DNA from: Actinomycetales bacterium | GTDB taxonomy: Bacteria > Actinomycetota > Actinomycetes > Actinomycetales > Microbacteriaceae | Length of the DNA: 64,000 nucleotides | Direction: 5' to 3' | Assembly: GCA_015655415.1 (NCBI GenBank) | Contig: JAATFB010000027.1 | Span: forward strand, 38,473 to 102,472 | Shown: positions 35,450-44,323 of the stretch, piece after piece | How positions within the stretch are numbered: the first letter of the stretch is position 1 | How the letters are laid out: every line of letters starts with the position of its first letter | Notes under the pieces: generated by a model | Told to the model about the DNA's origin: nothing | Database searches by the model: none | The model's input: only the letters and a program-made list of their open reading frames with translations | Position numbers and translations under genes: made by a program

Positions 35450-36680
35450 CGTCGCCCAGCTCCACGTTGCCGGGACCGAAGTGCTTGAGGATCACCAGAT
35501 CGTCCGTCGTGCTCGCGTTCGTGATCGCGATGCCGGCGCGGGCGGCCGGCTCGCTGACGAAGAACTCGTCCTGGCTCAGCTGGCCGTATCGGATGACGGT
35601 GGCCGCAGCCGCGTCGTGGACCCCGAAGGCTCCGTGGCCCTGGACCACGATCGCGCCGTACGCGTCGCTGTCGGTCACCCGCACAGTGCGTCCCGGCCGG
35701 ACCGTCAGCTCCTTGGCGCTGAACGCGGGCGACCGGTAGACGATCCACCGGTCGACGTAGCCGTCGTCGTCCGCCGCCGACACCGGGGTCTCCCACGGCC
35801 GCATGAACCGGTGAGCGACGAAGTCCGGGTCGCGATTGAGCTCCCAGTCGAGCAGGTCGAGCACGAAGTCCAGGTCGCCGTGGCGGTCCTCCGGGACGTC
35901 CTTCCACAGCAGGGCGTCAGGGACCTCCCGGTTGTTGCTCCACGACTCGCACATGGCGAACACGTCGCAGGCGGCCTGCGGCTCGTAGGTGCAGACGCTG
36001 CCCGGCGCGTGGAGCACGCCGGCGGGGATGTCCCATCCCGTCCCGAGCTGGGTGCGGTAGCCGAGGGCGAGGTCGGTGATGCGGTTGTCGCCTCCGGCAC
36101 CGAAGCGGGCGAGTCGCTCGCGCACCTGCTCGCGGGTCGTTCCCGGCTGGAGCCCCAGGAACGAGATCGACTGATCGCCCAGGTAGTTGTTCATGTGCGG
36201 CGAGTAGTAGTACGCCTCCGGCTTGCCCGGCTTGCCGACGAGTGCCGCCTTCTCGTCCGTGTGATGCACGTGGAACGGCAGCGGCAGCAGGTTGTCGTAG
36301 AACTTCGAGTACATGGTCCATCCGCCGTGCTCGCGCCAGAGCCGGTCCCCGATCAGGGCGGCCCCGTGGTGCGCCACGAACTCGTCGAACGGCTGGAGCC
36401 CGCCGTCCGGGTCCACCACAAGGCTCAGCCCCTCATGGGCAGCGGTGCGCGGCCCGTTGTCCGCCCTCACCGGCGACGCGAGCCAGCGTTCGTCGATGCC
36501 CCCGCGCTCCTTGCCCAGCGGGAAGTAGTCGTCGGGGTGCAGGCGGATCCGGCGTCCAGGCGTCGAGAAGGCACGGGGAACCCAGACGGGTGCCAGGCGC
36601 ACCACGCCGTCGCCCGCGTCGAGGGCTGCCTCCATCCCGCTCGTCGATGGGTGGATGTTCGAGTACGCCTCGTCCGGCAC
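35442..36680 (-). CDS. Cupin protein of the class I mannose-6-phosphate isomerase type
   Basis: The 412-residue protein has the PMI-type cupin core: LPLPFHVHHTDEKAA with metal-binding His residues, a KPGKPEAYYYSPH segment and GTGWDIPAGVLHAPG. It lacks the full length and second-domain features of classical ManA, so an aldose-ketose isomerase acting on a non-phosphorylated or unusual sugar is possible. It is the first gene of the eight-gene minus-strand operon that continues into the rhamnose importer. The direct substrate is unknown; a role in feeding a related sugar into the pathway is inference. Confidence 0.75.
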   Translation of the reverse strand: MPDEAYSNIHPSTSGMEAALDAGDGVVRLAPVWVPRAFSTPGRRIRLHPDDYFPLGKERGGIDERWLASPVRADNGPRTAAHEGLSLVVDPDGGLQPFDEFVAHHGAALIGDRLWREHGGWTMYSKFYDNLLPLPFHVHHTDEKAALVGKPGKPEAYYYSPHMNNYLGDQSISFLGLQPGTTREQVRERLARFGAGGDNRITDLALGYRTQLGTGWDIPAGVLHAPGSVCTYEPQAACDVFAMCESWSNNREVPDALLWKDVPEDRHGDLDFVLDLLDWELNRDPDFVAHRFMRPWETPVSAADDDGYVDRWIVYRSPAFSAKELTVRPGRTVRVTDSDAYGAIVVQGHGAFGVHDAAAATVIRYGQLSQDEFFVSEPAARAGIAITNASTTDDLVILKHFGPGNVELGDVD

Positions 36681-36742
36681 CTGCGACCCCTTCGTCCGAG
36701 CGCCGCGTCACGAGTGGCGGCGCTGCCCGGTGAACTACCGAC

Positions 36743-36757
36743 TGGTTCACTGAACCA
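36743..36757. promoter_or_regulatory. Palindromic operator candidate in the divergent rhamnose promoter
   Basis: TGGTTCA-C-TGAACCA is a perfect 7-1-7 palindrome, 63 bp before the first gene of the minus-strand operon. It probably binds one of the two local regulators (LacI at 28.7 kb or DeoR at 36.9 kb). Confidence 0.6.
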
Positions 36758-36874
36758 ACGGACCTGGACACTAACACCCCGTCTCTTCGTGTGTCAATGA
36801 ACATCATCGAACATGCGGAATCAGCCGCGGATTCGGGGAACCCGGCGCGGCCATGTGAGATGATTCCGAAACGC

Positions 36875-36885
36875 AACATGATGTT
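36875..36885. promoter_or_regulatory. AACAT-G-ATGTT palindrome before the DeoR gene
   Basis: A perfect 5-1-5 palindrome lies 17 bp before the deoR-family start, just ahead of its ribosome site. GAACAT strings recur at 36800-36820 (twice) and GTTGAACATG at about 37705, before the aldolase/dehydrogenase gene. This suggests a common regulator, probably the DeoR protein itself. Confidence 0.5.
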
Positions 36886-36902
36886 TCAGGGAGGTTCCCG
36901 CC

Positions 36903-37664
36903 ATGGCCACCACCCGCACTCCGGACTCGGAGGAGCGCAAGAAGGCGCTCCTGGGCATCCTCAAGCGGGACAACGTGATCCGTCTGGCGGCGGCCGCGTC
37001 GGCGCTCGCGGTCTCGACGATTACCATCCGCCGCGACCTGGAGGAGCTCGAGGAGCAGGGCCTGCTCCGCCGGGTCCGCGGCGGAGCGGTCTCGGTGATG
37101 GGTCCGCGCCCGTTCGCCGAACGGCGTGCGGTGCGACTGCGTGCCAAGGAGGCCATCGCTGAGAAGGCGCTCTCCCTGGTGCCGCGCTTCGGGTCGATCG
37201 CCCTGGACGCCTCCAGCACGGTCGGCACGCTGTGCTCCCGGATCGGGCCGCGCTCCGGGTTGATCGCGGCCACCAACTCGTACCCGACGTTCGCGTCCAT
37301 GAAGGGGACCCCAGGGGTCAATGCGATCCTCATCGGCGGGGAGCCGGACGAGGCGACGGACAGCCTCGTCGGACCGATCGCGTGCCAGGGCGCCCAGGCC
37401 CTGCGCTATCTGCGCTTCTTCGCCTCGGCGACCGCGATCGACGCCCGCTTCGGGACCTCGGAGGTGTCTCTGCGCGAGGCGGAGACCAAGCGCGCGTTCC
37501 GGGAGGTCTCGGGGGAGCTGATCCTGTGCATCGACTCGTCGAAGCTGGGCGAGCGGTCGATCTCCGCCGGGTTCGCGCTGACCGAGACGCGCCTCCTCAT
37601 CACCGAGCTCGACCCCGCCGACGCCCGCCTCGACCCCTATCGCGATCAGGTGGAGCTGCTCTGA
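36903..37664 (+). CDS. DeoR-family regulator, probable rhamnose regulator
   Basis: This is a 253-residue regulator with an N-terminal DeoR HTH (KKALLGILKRDNVIRLAAAASALAVSTITIRRDLEELEEQGLLRRVRGGAV). The C-terminal sugar-phosphate sensor domain carries DASSTVGTLC, a TNS segment and CIDSSKLGERS. ATG 36903 follows GGGAGG. It heads the plus-strand rhamnose-catabolic unit and is divergent from the import operon. In rhizobia the rhamnose locus is likewise run by a DeoR-type RhaR, so this assignment is reasonable, though sequence alone does not prove it. The likely effector is a phosphorylated rhamnose intermediate. Confidence 0.88.
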   Translation: MATTRTPDSEERKKALLGILKRDNVIRLAAAASALAVSTITIRRDLEELEEQGLLRRVRGGAVSVMGPRPFAERRAVRLRAKEAIAEKALSLVPRFGSIALDASSTVGTLCSRIGPRSGLIAATNSYPTFASMKGTPGVNAILIGGEPDEATDSLVGPIACQGAQALRYLRFFASATAIDARFGTSEVSLREAETKRAFREVSGELILCIDSSKLGERSISAGFALTETRLLITELDPADARLDPYRDQVELL

Positions 37665-37764
37665 GGGCTTGGCGTGAGTGTCATGTGCTGTTACGTTTCA
37701 CACTGTTGAACATGCCTAGTGACATGCTCAGAGTCGTCATGGTCTCAGAGAGGAAGCCCCGCAC

Positions 37765-39795
37765 GTGAGCACAGTCAGCGACCTCATCGCCCGAAGTCAT
37801 CGCCTCGGAAGCGATCCGCGCAACACCAACTACGGCGGCGGCAACACGTCCGCCAAGGGGCGGGCGACCGACCCGGTCACGGGCGAGGAGGTCGAGGTGC
37901 TGTGGGTGAAGGGCTCGGGCGGCGACCTCGCCACGCTGGCCGAGGAGGGCCTGGCCGTCCTGCGGCTCGACCGGGTGCGGACGCTGCGCCGCGTCTACCA
38001 GGGTCCGGAGCACGAGGACGAGATGGTCGCCGCGCTCGACTACTGCTCCTTCGCCCCCCGCACCGCTGCGCCGTCGATCGACACGTTCATGCACGCACTG
38101 GTGGACGCGCGGCACGTCGATCACCTGCATCCGGACTCCGGCATCGCCTTCGCCACGGCCGCCGACGGTGAGGAGCTGACGCGACGCGCGTTCGGCGACC
38201 GGGTCGTCTGGGTGCCATGGCGTCGGCCCGGCATCCAGCTCGGCATCGACATCGCGACCATCAGGGAGAAGAATCCGCAGGCTGTCGGCTGCATCCTCGG
38301 CGGCCACGGCATCAGCGCCTGGGGCGACACCAGTGAGGAGGCCGAGCAGAACAGTCTCTGGATCATCCGCACCGCTCAGGAGTACCTCGACGCGCACGGA
38401 CGCTCCGACCCCTTCGGCGCCGCCGTGGCGGAGAACGCGCCGCTGCCCCGCGACGAGCGCCGCCAGAAGGCCGCCCGGCTCGCTGCGACCATCCGCGGGA
38501 TCGCGAGCCACGACCATCCAGTGGTGGGTCACTTCGACGACAGCGACGTCGTGCTCGACTTCCTCGCCTCCGAGAAGGCCCCAGCGCTGGTCGAGCTGGG
38601 CACGAGCTGCCCCGATCACTTCCTGCGCACCAAGATCAAGCCGCTGCTGCTCGACGTGCCGGCGGACGCGTCCGTCGAGCACTCGATCGCGCGCCTCAGA
38701 GAGCTGCACGAGCAGTACCGGGCGGACTACACGGCGTACTACCGACGCCATGCGACGCCGGACTCCCCGGCCCTGCGCGGAGCGGACCCGGCCATCGTGC
38801 TCGTGCCGGGGGTCGGCATGTTCAGCTACGGCGCCACCAAGCAGACCGCCCGGGTCGCCGGCGAGTACTACATCAACGCCATCAACGTCATGCGAGGAGC
38901 CGAGTCGGTCTCCACCTACCGGCCGATCGAGGAGGCCGAGAAGTTCCGCATCGAGTACTGGGCGCTCGAGGAGGCGAAGCTGCGGCGCCTGCCCAAGCCG
39001 AAGTCCCACGCCACCCGCATCGCGCTCGTCACCGGTGCCGCCTCTGGCATCGGCAAGGCGATCGCCAAGCGGCTCGCCGCTGACGGCGCCTGCGTCGTGG
39101 TCGCCGACCTCGACCCCGCCAAGGCGGAGGCCGCCGCAGCGGAGATCGGCGACACGGACGTCGCCGTCGGGCTCGCCGTCGACGTGCGGGACTCCGCGGC
39201 GATCGCCGCGCTGGTCAGGGACGCCGTGCTCGCCTTCGGGGGGATCGACATCGTCGTCAACAACGCCGGGGTGTCGCTCGCGCGCTCGCTCCTGGAGACG
39301 ACCGAGGACGACTGGGACCTCCAGCACGACATCATGTCGAAGGGCTCGTTCCTGGTGTCGAAGGCGACCGCGCCCGTGCTCATCGAACAGGGTCTCGGCG
39401 GCGACGTCATCTACATCGCCAGCAAGAACGCGGTCTTCGCCGGCCCGAACAACATCGCGTACTCGGCCACCAAGGCCGACCAGGCCCATCAGGTGCGTCT
39501 GCTCGCGGTGGAGCTGGGCGAGCACGGCATCAAGGTGAACGGCATCAACCCCGACGGCGTGGTGCGCGGCTCCGGCATCTTCGCCGGCGGGTGGGGCGCC
39601 AACCGCGCGAAGACCTACGGCGTGCCCGAGGAGAAGCTCGGCGAGTTCTACGCACAGCGCACCATCCTGAAGCGCGAGGTCCTGCCCGAGCACGTCGCCA
39701 ACGCCGTCTCCGTCATCACCGGCCCCGATCTCACCCACACCACGGGACTCCACATTCCGGTGGACGCCGGAGTCGCCGCCGCGTTCCTGCGATGA
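37765..39795 (+). CDS. Bifunctional rhamnulose-1-phosphate aldolase/alcohol dehydrogenase
   Basis: The 676-residue fusion completes rhamnose breakdown. The N-terminal class II aldolase domain (about 1-390; NYGGGNTSAKG, metal site DHLHPDSG, GGHGIS) splits rhamnulose 1-phosphate into dihydroxyacetone phosphate and lactaldehyde. A C-terminal short-chain dehydrogenase domain (from about 410; ALVTGAASGIGKAIAKRL, NNAGVS, catalytic YSATK) oxidises or reduces the lactaldehyde. This is the RhaEW/RhaAD-type fusion known from Bacillus and actinobacteria. GTG 37765 follows GAGAGGAAG. Its stop overlaps the kinase start (ATGA). Confidence 0.93.
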   Translation: MSTVSDLIARSHRLGSDPRNTNYGGGNTSAKGRATDPVTGEEVEVLWVKGSGGDLATLAEEGLAVLRLDRVRTLRRVYQGPEHEDEMVAALDYCSFAPRTAAPSIDTFMHALVDARHVDHLHPDSGIAFATAADGEELTRRAFGDRVVWVPWRRPGIQLGIDIATIREKNPQAVGCILGGHGISAWGDTSEEAEQNSLWIIRTAQEYLDAHGRSDPFGAAVAENAPLPRDERRQKAARLAATIRGIASHDHPVVGHFDDSDVVLDFLASEKAPALVELGTSCPDHFLRTKIKPLLLDVPADASVEHSIARLRELHEQYRADYTAYYRRHATPDSPALRGADPAIVLVPGVGMFSYGATKQTARVAGEYYINAINVMRGAESVSTYRPIEEAEKFRIEYWALEEAKLRRLPKPKSHATRIALVTGAASGIGKAIAKRLAADGACVVVADLDPAKAEAAAAEIGDTDVAVGLAVDVRDSAAIAALVRDAVLAFGGIDIVVNNAGVSLARSLLETTEDDWDLQHDIMSKGSFLVSKATAPVLIEQGLGGDVIYIASKNAVFAGPNNIAYSATKADQAHQVRLLAVELGEHGIKVNGINPDGVVRGSGIFAGGWGANRAKTYGVPEEKLGEFYAQRTILKREVLPEHVANAVSVITGPDLTHTTGLHIPVDAGVAAAFLR

Positions 39796-41213
39796 CCACG
39801 GGAAGCGGCAGCGTCGCCGCCGTCGACCTGGGCGCCACCAGCGGACGCGTGGTGCTCGGGAGCGTCGAGACGAACGACCTGCGCATCGAGACGGTCGCCC
39901 GGTTCGACAACAAGCCGGTCCGCACCCCGGACGGGCTGCACTGGAGCGTGCTCGAGCTGTATCGCGACCTGGTCGAGGGGCTGGCCGAGGCGGCCAGACG
40001 CGACCCCGGGCTCGCCAGCATCGCGATCGACTCCTGGGGGGTGGACTACGGCCTCATCCGTGACGGCAGGCTCCTCTACGCCCCGTACAGCTACCGCGAC
40101 GAACGCAACGCCCCGGCCGCCGAGACCGCGCTCAGCCTGGTCGGGCATGGCGAGCTCTATCGGCGGAACGGCCTGCAGCACATGACGTTCAACTCGACGT
40201 TCCAGCTCACGGCCGACCGGCTGGCCGGAACCCTCGATTTGGCGGACTCCTTTCTGCTGATGCCCGACCTCTTCGCGTCGTGGCTGTGCGGCAGCGTCAC
40301 CGTGGAGCGGACCAACGCCTCGACCACCGGGCTACTGGGTGTGACAACGAGCGAGTGGGACGGTGAGCTAGCCGAGAGGCTGCGCATACCGACGCGCATC
40401 CTTCCTCCCCTCGTCGACCCCGGGACGCCGCTCGGCCGGCTGCTCCCGTCGGCAAGAAGGGGCATCGGCGACGCCGACCCCGTCGTGACTTCGGCCGGAT
40501 CGCACGACACGGCATCCGCCGTCGTCGCCGTCCCCGCAGTCGATCCTGACATCGCCTACATCTCCAGCGGCACCTGGTCGCTCGTGGGGGTCGAGCTCGA
40601 GCGGCCCGTGCTCACCGAGGAGTCGCGCCTGGCGGCCTTCACCAACGAGCTGGGCGTCGACGGCCGCATCCGCTACCTGCACAACGTCATGGGGCTGTGG
40701 ATCCTCACCGAGTGCATCCGTGACTGGGAACGATCCGGCGAGACGATCGCCCTCGACGCGCTGATCGAGCAGGCCGCGGCGGTCACGACGCCGGTCCCGG
40801 TGTTCGACGCCGACGACGAGGCCTTCCTCGCCCCCGGGGACATGCCAGCGAGGATCGGCGCATGGCTGTCGGCGCACGGGCACCCCGTGCCCGGCTCGCG
40901 GCCCGAGCTCGTGCGCACGATACTCCAGAGCCTCGCCAACACGTATGCGGTCACCCTCGATGCGGTCGGGCGGCTGAGCGGCAAGTCCGTTCGCGCCGTG
41001 CACGTGGTCGGCGGCGGGTCGCGCAACTCGCTGCTCTGCCAGCTCACGGCCGACGCGACCGGGCTTCCCGTGTACGCCGGACCAGCCGAGGCGACCGCGA
41101 TCGGCAATGTGCTCGTGCAGGCCCGCTCACTCGGCTGGATCACCGGCAGCCTCGAGTCCCTGCGCTCCATCGTGGCGCGGGCCCTCCCCGTGACCGAATA
41201 CCTGCCCTGTTGA
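39792..41213 (+). CDS. rhaB: Rhamnulokinase
   Basis: The 473-residue FGGY-family kinase phosphorylates L-rhamnulose with ATP. The N-terminal phosphate loop is AAVDLGATSGRVVLG. IAIDSWGVDYGL holds the catalytic Asp region. NSTFQL and the C-terminal nucleotide site VHVVGGGSRNSLLCQLTADATGLPV complete the match. A Gly-rich GSHDTASAV follows the hinge. ATG 39792 overlaps the stop of the aldolase/dehydrogenase gene by 4 bp. Length is normal for RhaB. Confidence 0.94.
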   Translation: MTTGSGSVAAVDLGATSGRVVLGSVETNDLRIETVARFDNKPVRTPDGLHWSVLELYRDLVEGLAEAARRDPGLASIAIDSWGVDYGLIRDGRLLYAPYSYRDERNAPAAETALSLVGHGELYRRNGLQHMTFNSTFQLTADRLAGTLDLADSFLLMPDLFASWLCGSVTVERTNASTTGLLGVTTSEWDGELAERLRIPTRILPPLVDPGTPLGRLLPSARRGIGDADPVVTSAGSHDTASAVVAVPAVDPDIAYISSGTWSLVGVELERPVLTEESRLAAFTNELGVDGRIRYLHNVMGLWILTECIRDWERSGETIALDALIEQAAAVTTPVPVFDADDEAFLAPGDMPARIGAWLSAHGHPVPGSRPELVRTILQSLANTYAVTLDAVGRLSGKSVRAVHVVGGGSRNSLLCQLTADATGLPVYAGPAEATAIGNVLVQARSLGWITGSLESLRSIVARALPVTEYLPC

Positions 41214-41286
41214 TGCGTCCATTCCCGATCACCGACCCCAGGCCGCTTCCGCTCGGCGGCGTGGGACAGGAAAGAAAGGCAACAGC

Positions 41287-42450
41287 ATGACCATCCCCTC
41301 CGCCACCCTCGACCTGCTGTCGCGACAGGAGATCGAGCTGCCCAGCTGGGCGTTCGGCAACTCGGGCACGCGCTTCAAGGTGTTCGGCCAGCCCGGGGTC
41401 CCGCGGGACCCGTTCGAGAAGGTCTCCGATGCCGCCCAGGTGCACAGGCACACGGGGCTGGCACCCACCGTGGCGCTGCACATCCCCTGGGACCGGGTCG
41501 ACTCCTTCTCCGACCTGAAGCGTCACGCCGAGGACAACGGAGTGCGGCTCGGCACGGTCAACTCGAACACGTTCCAGGACGACGACTACAAGCTCGGCTC
41601 CGTCACGCACTCCGACCCGAGGATCCGCCGGAAGGCGATCGACCACCACCTCGAGTGCATCGACATCATGAATGAGGTCGGCAGCCGGGATCTGAAGATC
41701 TGGCTGGCCGACGGCACGAACTACCCGGGACAGGACGACATGCGGGCGAGGCAGGATCGCCTGCACGACTCGCTGTCGACGATCTACGCCGCGCTCGGCG
41801 AGAACCAGCGTCTGGTGCTGGAGTACAAGTCCTTCGAGCCGGCGTTCTACCACACCGACGTGCCGGACTGGGGCACCTCCTACGCACAGGTCAGCGCGCT
41901 GGGCGAGCGTGCCGTCGTGTGCCTGGACACCGGCCACCACGCGCCGGGAACGAACATCGAGTTCATCGTGATGCAGCTGCTCCGGCTCGGCAAGCTGGGG
42001 TCGTTCGACTTCAACTCCCGGTTCTACGCCGACGACGACCTCATCGTCGGCGCGGCGGATCCGTTCCAGCTGTTCCGCATCCTGCTCGAGGTGATCCGCG
42101 GCGGCGGCTACGGCCATCCGGAGGTGGCCTTCATGCTCGACCAGTGCCACAACATCGAGAAGAAGATCCCCGGCCAGATCCGCTCGGTGCTGAACGTGCA
42201 GGAGATGACCGCGCGGGCGCTGCTCGTGGACCGGGACGCCCTCGCCGCGGCGCAGGCCGCCGGCGACGTGTTGAGCGCCAACGAGATCGTGATGGACGCC
42301 TTCTACACCGACGTCCGCGGCGATCTGGCTGCCTGGCGGGAGTCGCGCGGACTCCCCGCCGACCCGATGGCCGCATACGCGGCATCCGGCTACCAGCAAC
42401 GGATCGAGGACGAGCGGGTGGGCGGGACGCAGGCGGGATGGGACGCATGA
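41287..42450 (+). CDS. rhaI: L-rhamnose isomerase, RhaI type
   Basis: This 387-residue metal-dependent TIM-barrel enzyme converts L-rhamnose to L-rhamnulose, the first catabolic step. It matches the non-E. coli RhaI family by length and by strings such as NKFQDDDYKLGS-like NTFQDDDYKLG, IWLADGTNYPGQDD, LEYKSFEPAFYHTDVPDWG and LDTGHHAPGTNIE, which carry metal ligands. AGGAAAGAAAGG precedes ATG 41287. It is the last gene of the catabolic unit, 73 bp after rhaB. Confidence 0.93.
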   Translation: MTIPSATLDLLSRQEIELPSWAFGNSGTRFKVFGQPGVPRDPFEKVSDAAQVHRHTGLAPTVALHIPWDRVDSFSDLKRHAEDNGVRLGTVNSNTFQDDDYKLGSVTHSDPRIRRKAIDHHLECIDIMNEVGSRDLKIWLADGTNYPGQDDMRARQDRLHDSLSTIYAALGENQRLVLEYKSFEPAFYHTDVPDWGTSYAQVSALGERAVVCLDTGHHAPGTNIEFIVMQLLRLGKLGSFDFNSRFYADDDLIVGAADPFQLFRILLEVIRGGGYGHPEVAFMLDQCHNIEKKIPGQIRSVLNVQEMTARALLVDRDALAAAQAAGDVLSANEIVMDAFYTDVRGDLAAWRESRGLPADPMAAYAASGYQQRIEDERVGGTQAGWDA

Positions 42451-42509
42451 CGGTCGCCGCGCCCTTCGGTCAGTGATGGTCGATCCGTGGGCGCCGGATG
42501 CCTCCGGCG

Positions 42510-43355
42510 TCAGCTCATTCGGGTGATCTCCACCGACACGAACTGCTCCGACGCCCCCGGCCCCGCGTACACGCCGCGGATCGGGGCGACGTCGTCGTAG
42601 TCGCGACCACGGCCGACGAGCACGTGACGGTCGCCGATCTCGAGCAGGTTGGTCGGGTCGTAGCCGCGCCAGGTGCCGCAGAACCATTCCACCCAGGCGT
42701 GCGACTCGCCGGTGGCGGTCTCGCCGATCCTCGGCTCCGGGTCGGGGTGCAGGTAGCCGGAGACGTAACGTGCGGGGATGTCGACGGAGCGCAGCGCACC
42801 GAGCGCCACGTGCGCGATGTCCTGGCACACGCCGCTGCGCTTCTCCCACGCCTCGGCCGCAGTGGAGTGCACGCCCGTCGAGCCGGGCACATACTGCATC
42901 GCCTCCCCGATGCGACGACAGATGAGCATCGCGGCGGGATCGGGCGCGTGCGTCTCGCGCGCCGCGTCCCGCGCCAACCTGGTCACCTCCTCGGGAGGAA
43001 GCGTGCGGCTGGTCTGCCTGAGCTGCTCGACGTAGCCGACCGCGAGCGAGCCGGCCTTCGAGACCGTCCGCCAGTCCGCGGGGGAGGCCGGGGGCATCCG
43101 CGGCGACACCTCGACCACGCTGGTCGCGGTGATGGTGAGCTCGCTGTGCGGAATGAGCACCTCGAAGGCGGTGACCCGCGTGCCCCAGTAGTCGAGATAG
43201 CTGAACTGGGTGCCGCCCGGCAGCAGCTCCAGCTGCGCCGAGAGCACGAGCTGGCCGGTGGTGCCGACGGGAAGCATCCGAGCCTCGTTGTACGACGCGG
43301 TGACCTCGCCGGCATACCGGAACCCCGTCGTGTGCACGACCTTCATACGGGTCAC
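42510..43355 (-). CDS. Transglutaminase-like cysteine protein of the ATP-grasp/alpha-E operon
   Basis: The 281-residue protein has an N-terminal beta-rich transglutaminase-associated domain (MKVVHTTGFRYAGEVTASYNEARMLP). The transglutaminase fold follows with Cys177 (RSGVCQDIAH), His219 (GESHAWVEWF) and Asp233 (GYDPTN), a complete catalytic triad. It is probably cytosolic, as no signal is seen. GTG 43355 overlaps the alpha-E stop by 4 bp. The trio ATP-grasp, alpha-E and transglutaminase recurs in many bacteria and is thought to make or process a small peptide or amide, product unknown. Confidence 0.9.
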   Translation of the reverse strand: MTRMKVVHTTGFRYAGEVTASYNEARMLPVGTTGQLVLSAQLELLPGGTQFSYLDYWGTRVTAFEVLIPHSELTITATSVVEVSPRMPPASPADWRTVSKAGSLAVGYVEQLRQTSRTLPPEEVTRLARDAARETHAPDPAAMLICRRIGEAMQYVPGSTGVHSTAAEAWEKRSGVCQDIAHVALGALRSVDIPARYVSGYLHPDPEPRIGETATGESHAWVEWFCGTWRGYDPTNLLEIGDRHVLVGRGRDYDDVAPIRGVYAGPGASEQFVSVEITRMS

Positions 43356-44323
43356 GAGCGCTCACCCACCCACATCGGCAGCACGTTCGAGGGGAAGTAC
43401 CTGCTCCGGATCGCCTCACTGGTCGCGCTCGTCGCGCGTTGCACGGCCGCCATGTTCGATGCGAGGTCGTCCACGATCTCTCCTATCGATCGATACTCCA
43501 GTCCGCTGATCACCTGGCCGAGCAGCAGCACCGCGCGGTCGGGGACGCCGACGCGGGGCGTCGACGGCTCGAGATCGTGCACCGCCTCCAGCGCCCGGGA
43601 GACGGAGTACACGATCGAGCGCGGGAACAGTCGGTCGAGCATCAGGAACTCCGCTGCGTTCCGGGCCGACGCCACGCCCCGGTACGTGCGCAGGTACGCC
43701 TCGTACGCGCTGCACGAGCGCAGGATGGTCGTCCAGCTCACCCCGGTGGCCTGCGTGAGCGAGCGGGTCGCCAGCAGGCGCGCGGTGGTGTCCGCGCGCT
43801 CCAGGCTGCGGCCGAGACGATAGAAGTGCCAGGCCTCGTCGCGCGCCATCAACGACTCGTTCACGCCCACGGCGAGCGCCACCCGGTCGCGCACCCAGTG
43901 CAGGAACTCGTGCACCTTCTCCGCCGAGATGCGGTGCGGGATGCCCCTGGCCGTCGTGTTCAGGCACTCCCACAGCTCGCTGGAGACGATCTCGCGGGCG
44001 CGCCGGGCGTTCTCCCGCGCGGACCACAGGCTGAAGGCGATCGACGCCGGCTGGGATCGGTCGACCGCCAGCAGCCTCAGCACGTCTCCGCGGTCCACCG
44101 AGGCCGCGCCCTCCGCCAGGTCCTCCCACGGCGCATCGGATGCCGCCTCCGGCGATGTCGCGCCCATCATCGCCAGAAGCGAACGGCAGGCCGCCGACTC
44201 GTCCGACCAGGGATCCTCCAAAAGCAGCTGCAGATGGGCGTCGAGAATGCGCGCTGTGCCGTCCGCACGCTCCAGGTAGCGGCCGATCCAGAACAGCGAC
44301 TCGGCGATCCGGCTGAGCATCAC
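43352..44323 (-). CDS. Alpha-E domain protein
   Basis: The 323-residue all-helical protein starts LSRIAESLFWIGRYLERADGTARILD, the hallmark of the alpha-E (DUF403) family. Conserved acid-rich helices such as GRSLERADTTARLL recur. Biochemical function is unknown. The family nearly always sits between a circularly permuted ATP-grasp and a transglutaminase, as here. GTG 44323 overlaps the ATP-grasp stop by 4 bp (ATG 44320 is the next in-frame start), and its own stop overlaps the transglutaminase start. Confidence 0.9.
   Translation of the reverse strand: MMLSRIAESLFWIGRYLERADGTARILDAHLQLLLEDPWSDESAACRSLLAMMGATSPEAASDAPWEDLAEGAASVDRGDVLRLLAVDRSQPASIAFSLWSARENARRAREIVSSELWECLNTTARGIPHRISAEKVHEFLHWVRDRVALAVGVNESLMARDEAWHFYRLGRSLERADTTARLLATRSLTQATGVSWTTILRSCSAYEAYLRTYRGVASARNAAEFLMLDRLFPRSIVYSVSRALEAVHDLEPSTPRVGVPDRAVLLLGQVISGLEYRSIGEIVDDLASNMAAVQRATSATSEAIRSRYFPSNVLPMWVGERS

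Noticed and set aside
35142..36800. 552-codon plus-strand frame across the epimerase and cupin genes
   Set aside because: It is antisense to two well-supported overlapping genes and has no recognisable domain.
37681..39753. 690-codon minus-strand frame opposite the aldolase/dehydrogenase gene
   Set aside because: It is a GC-rich shadow; the plus strand holds both catalytic domains.
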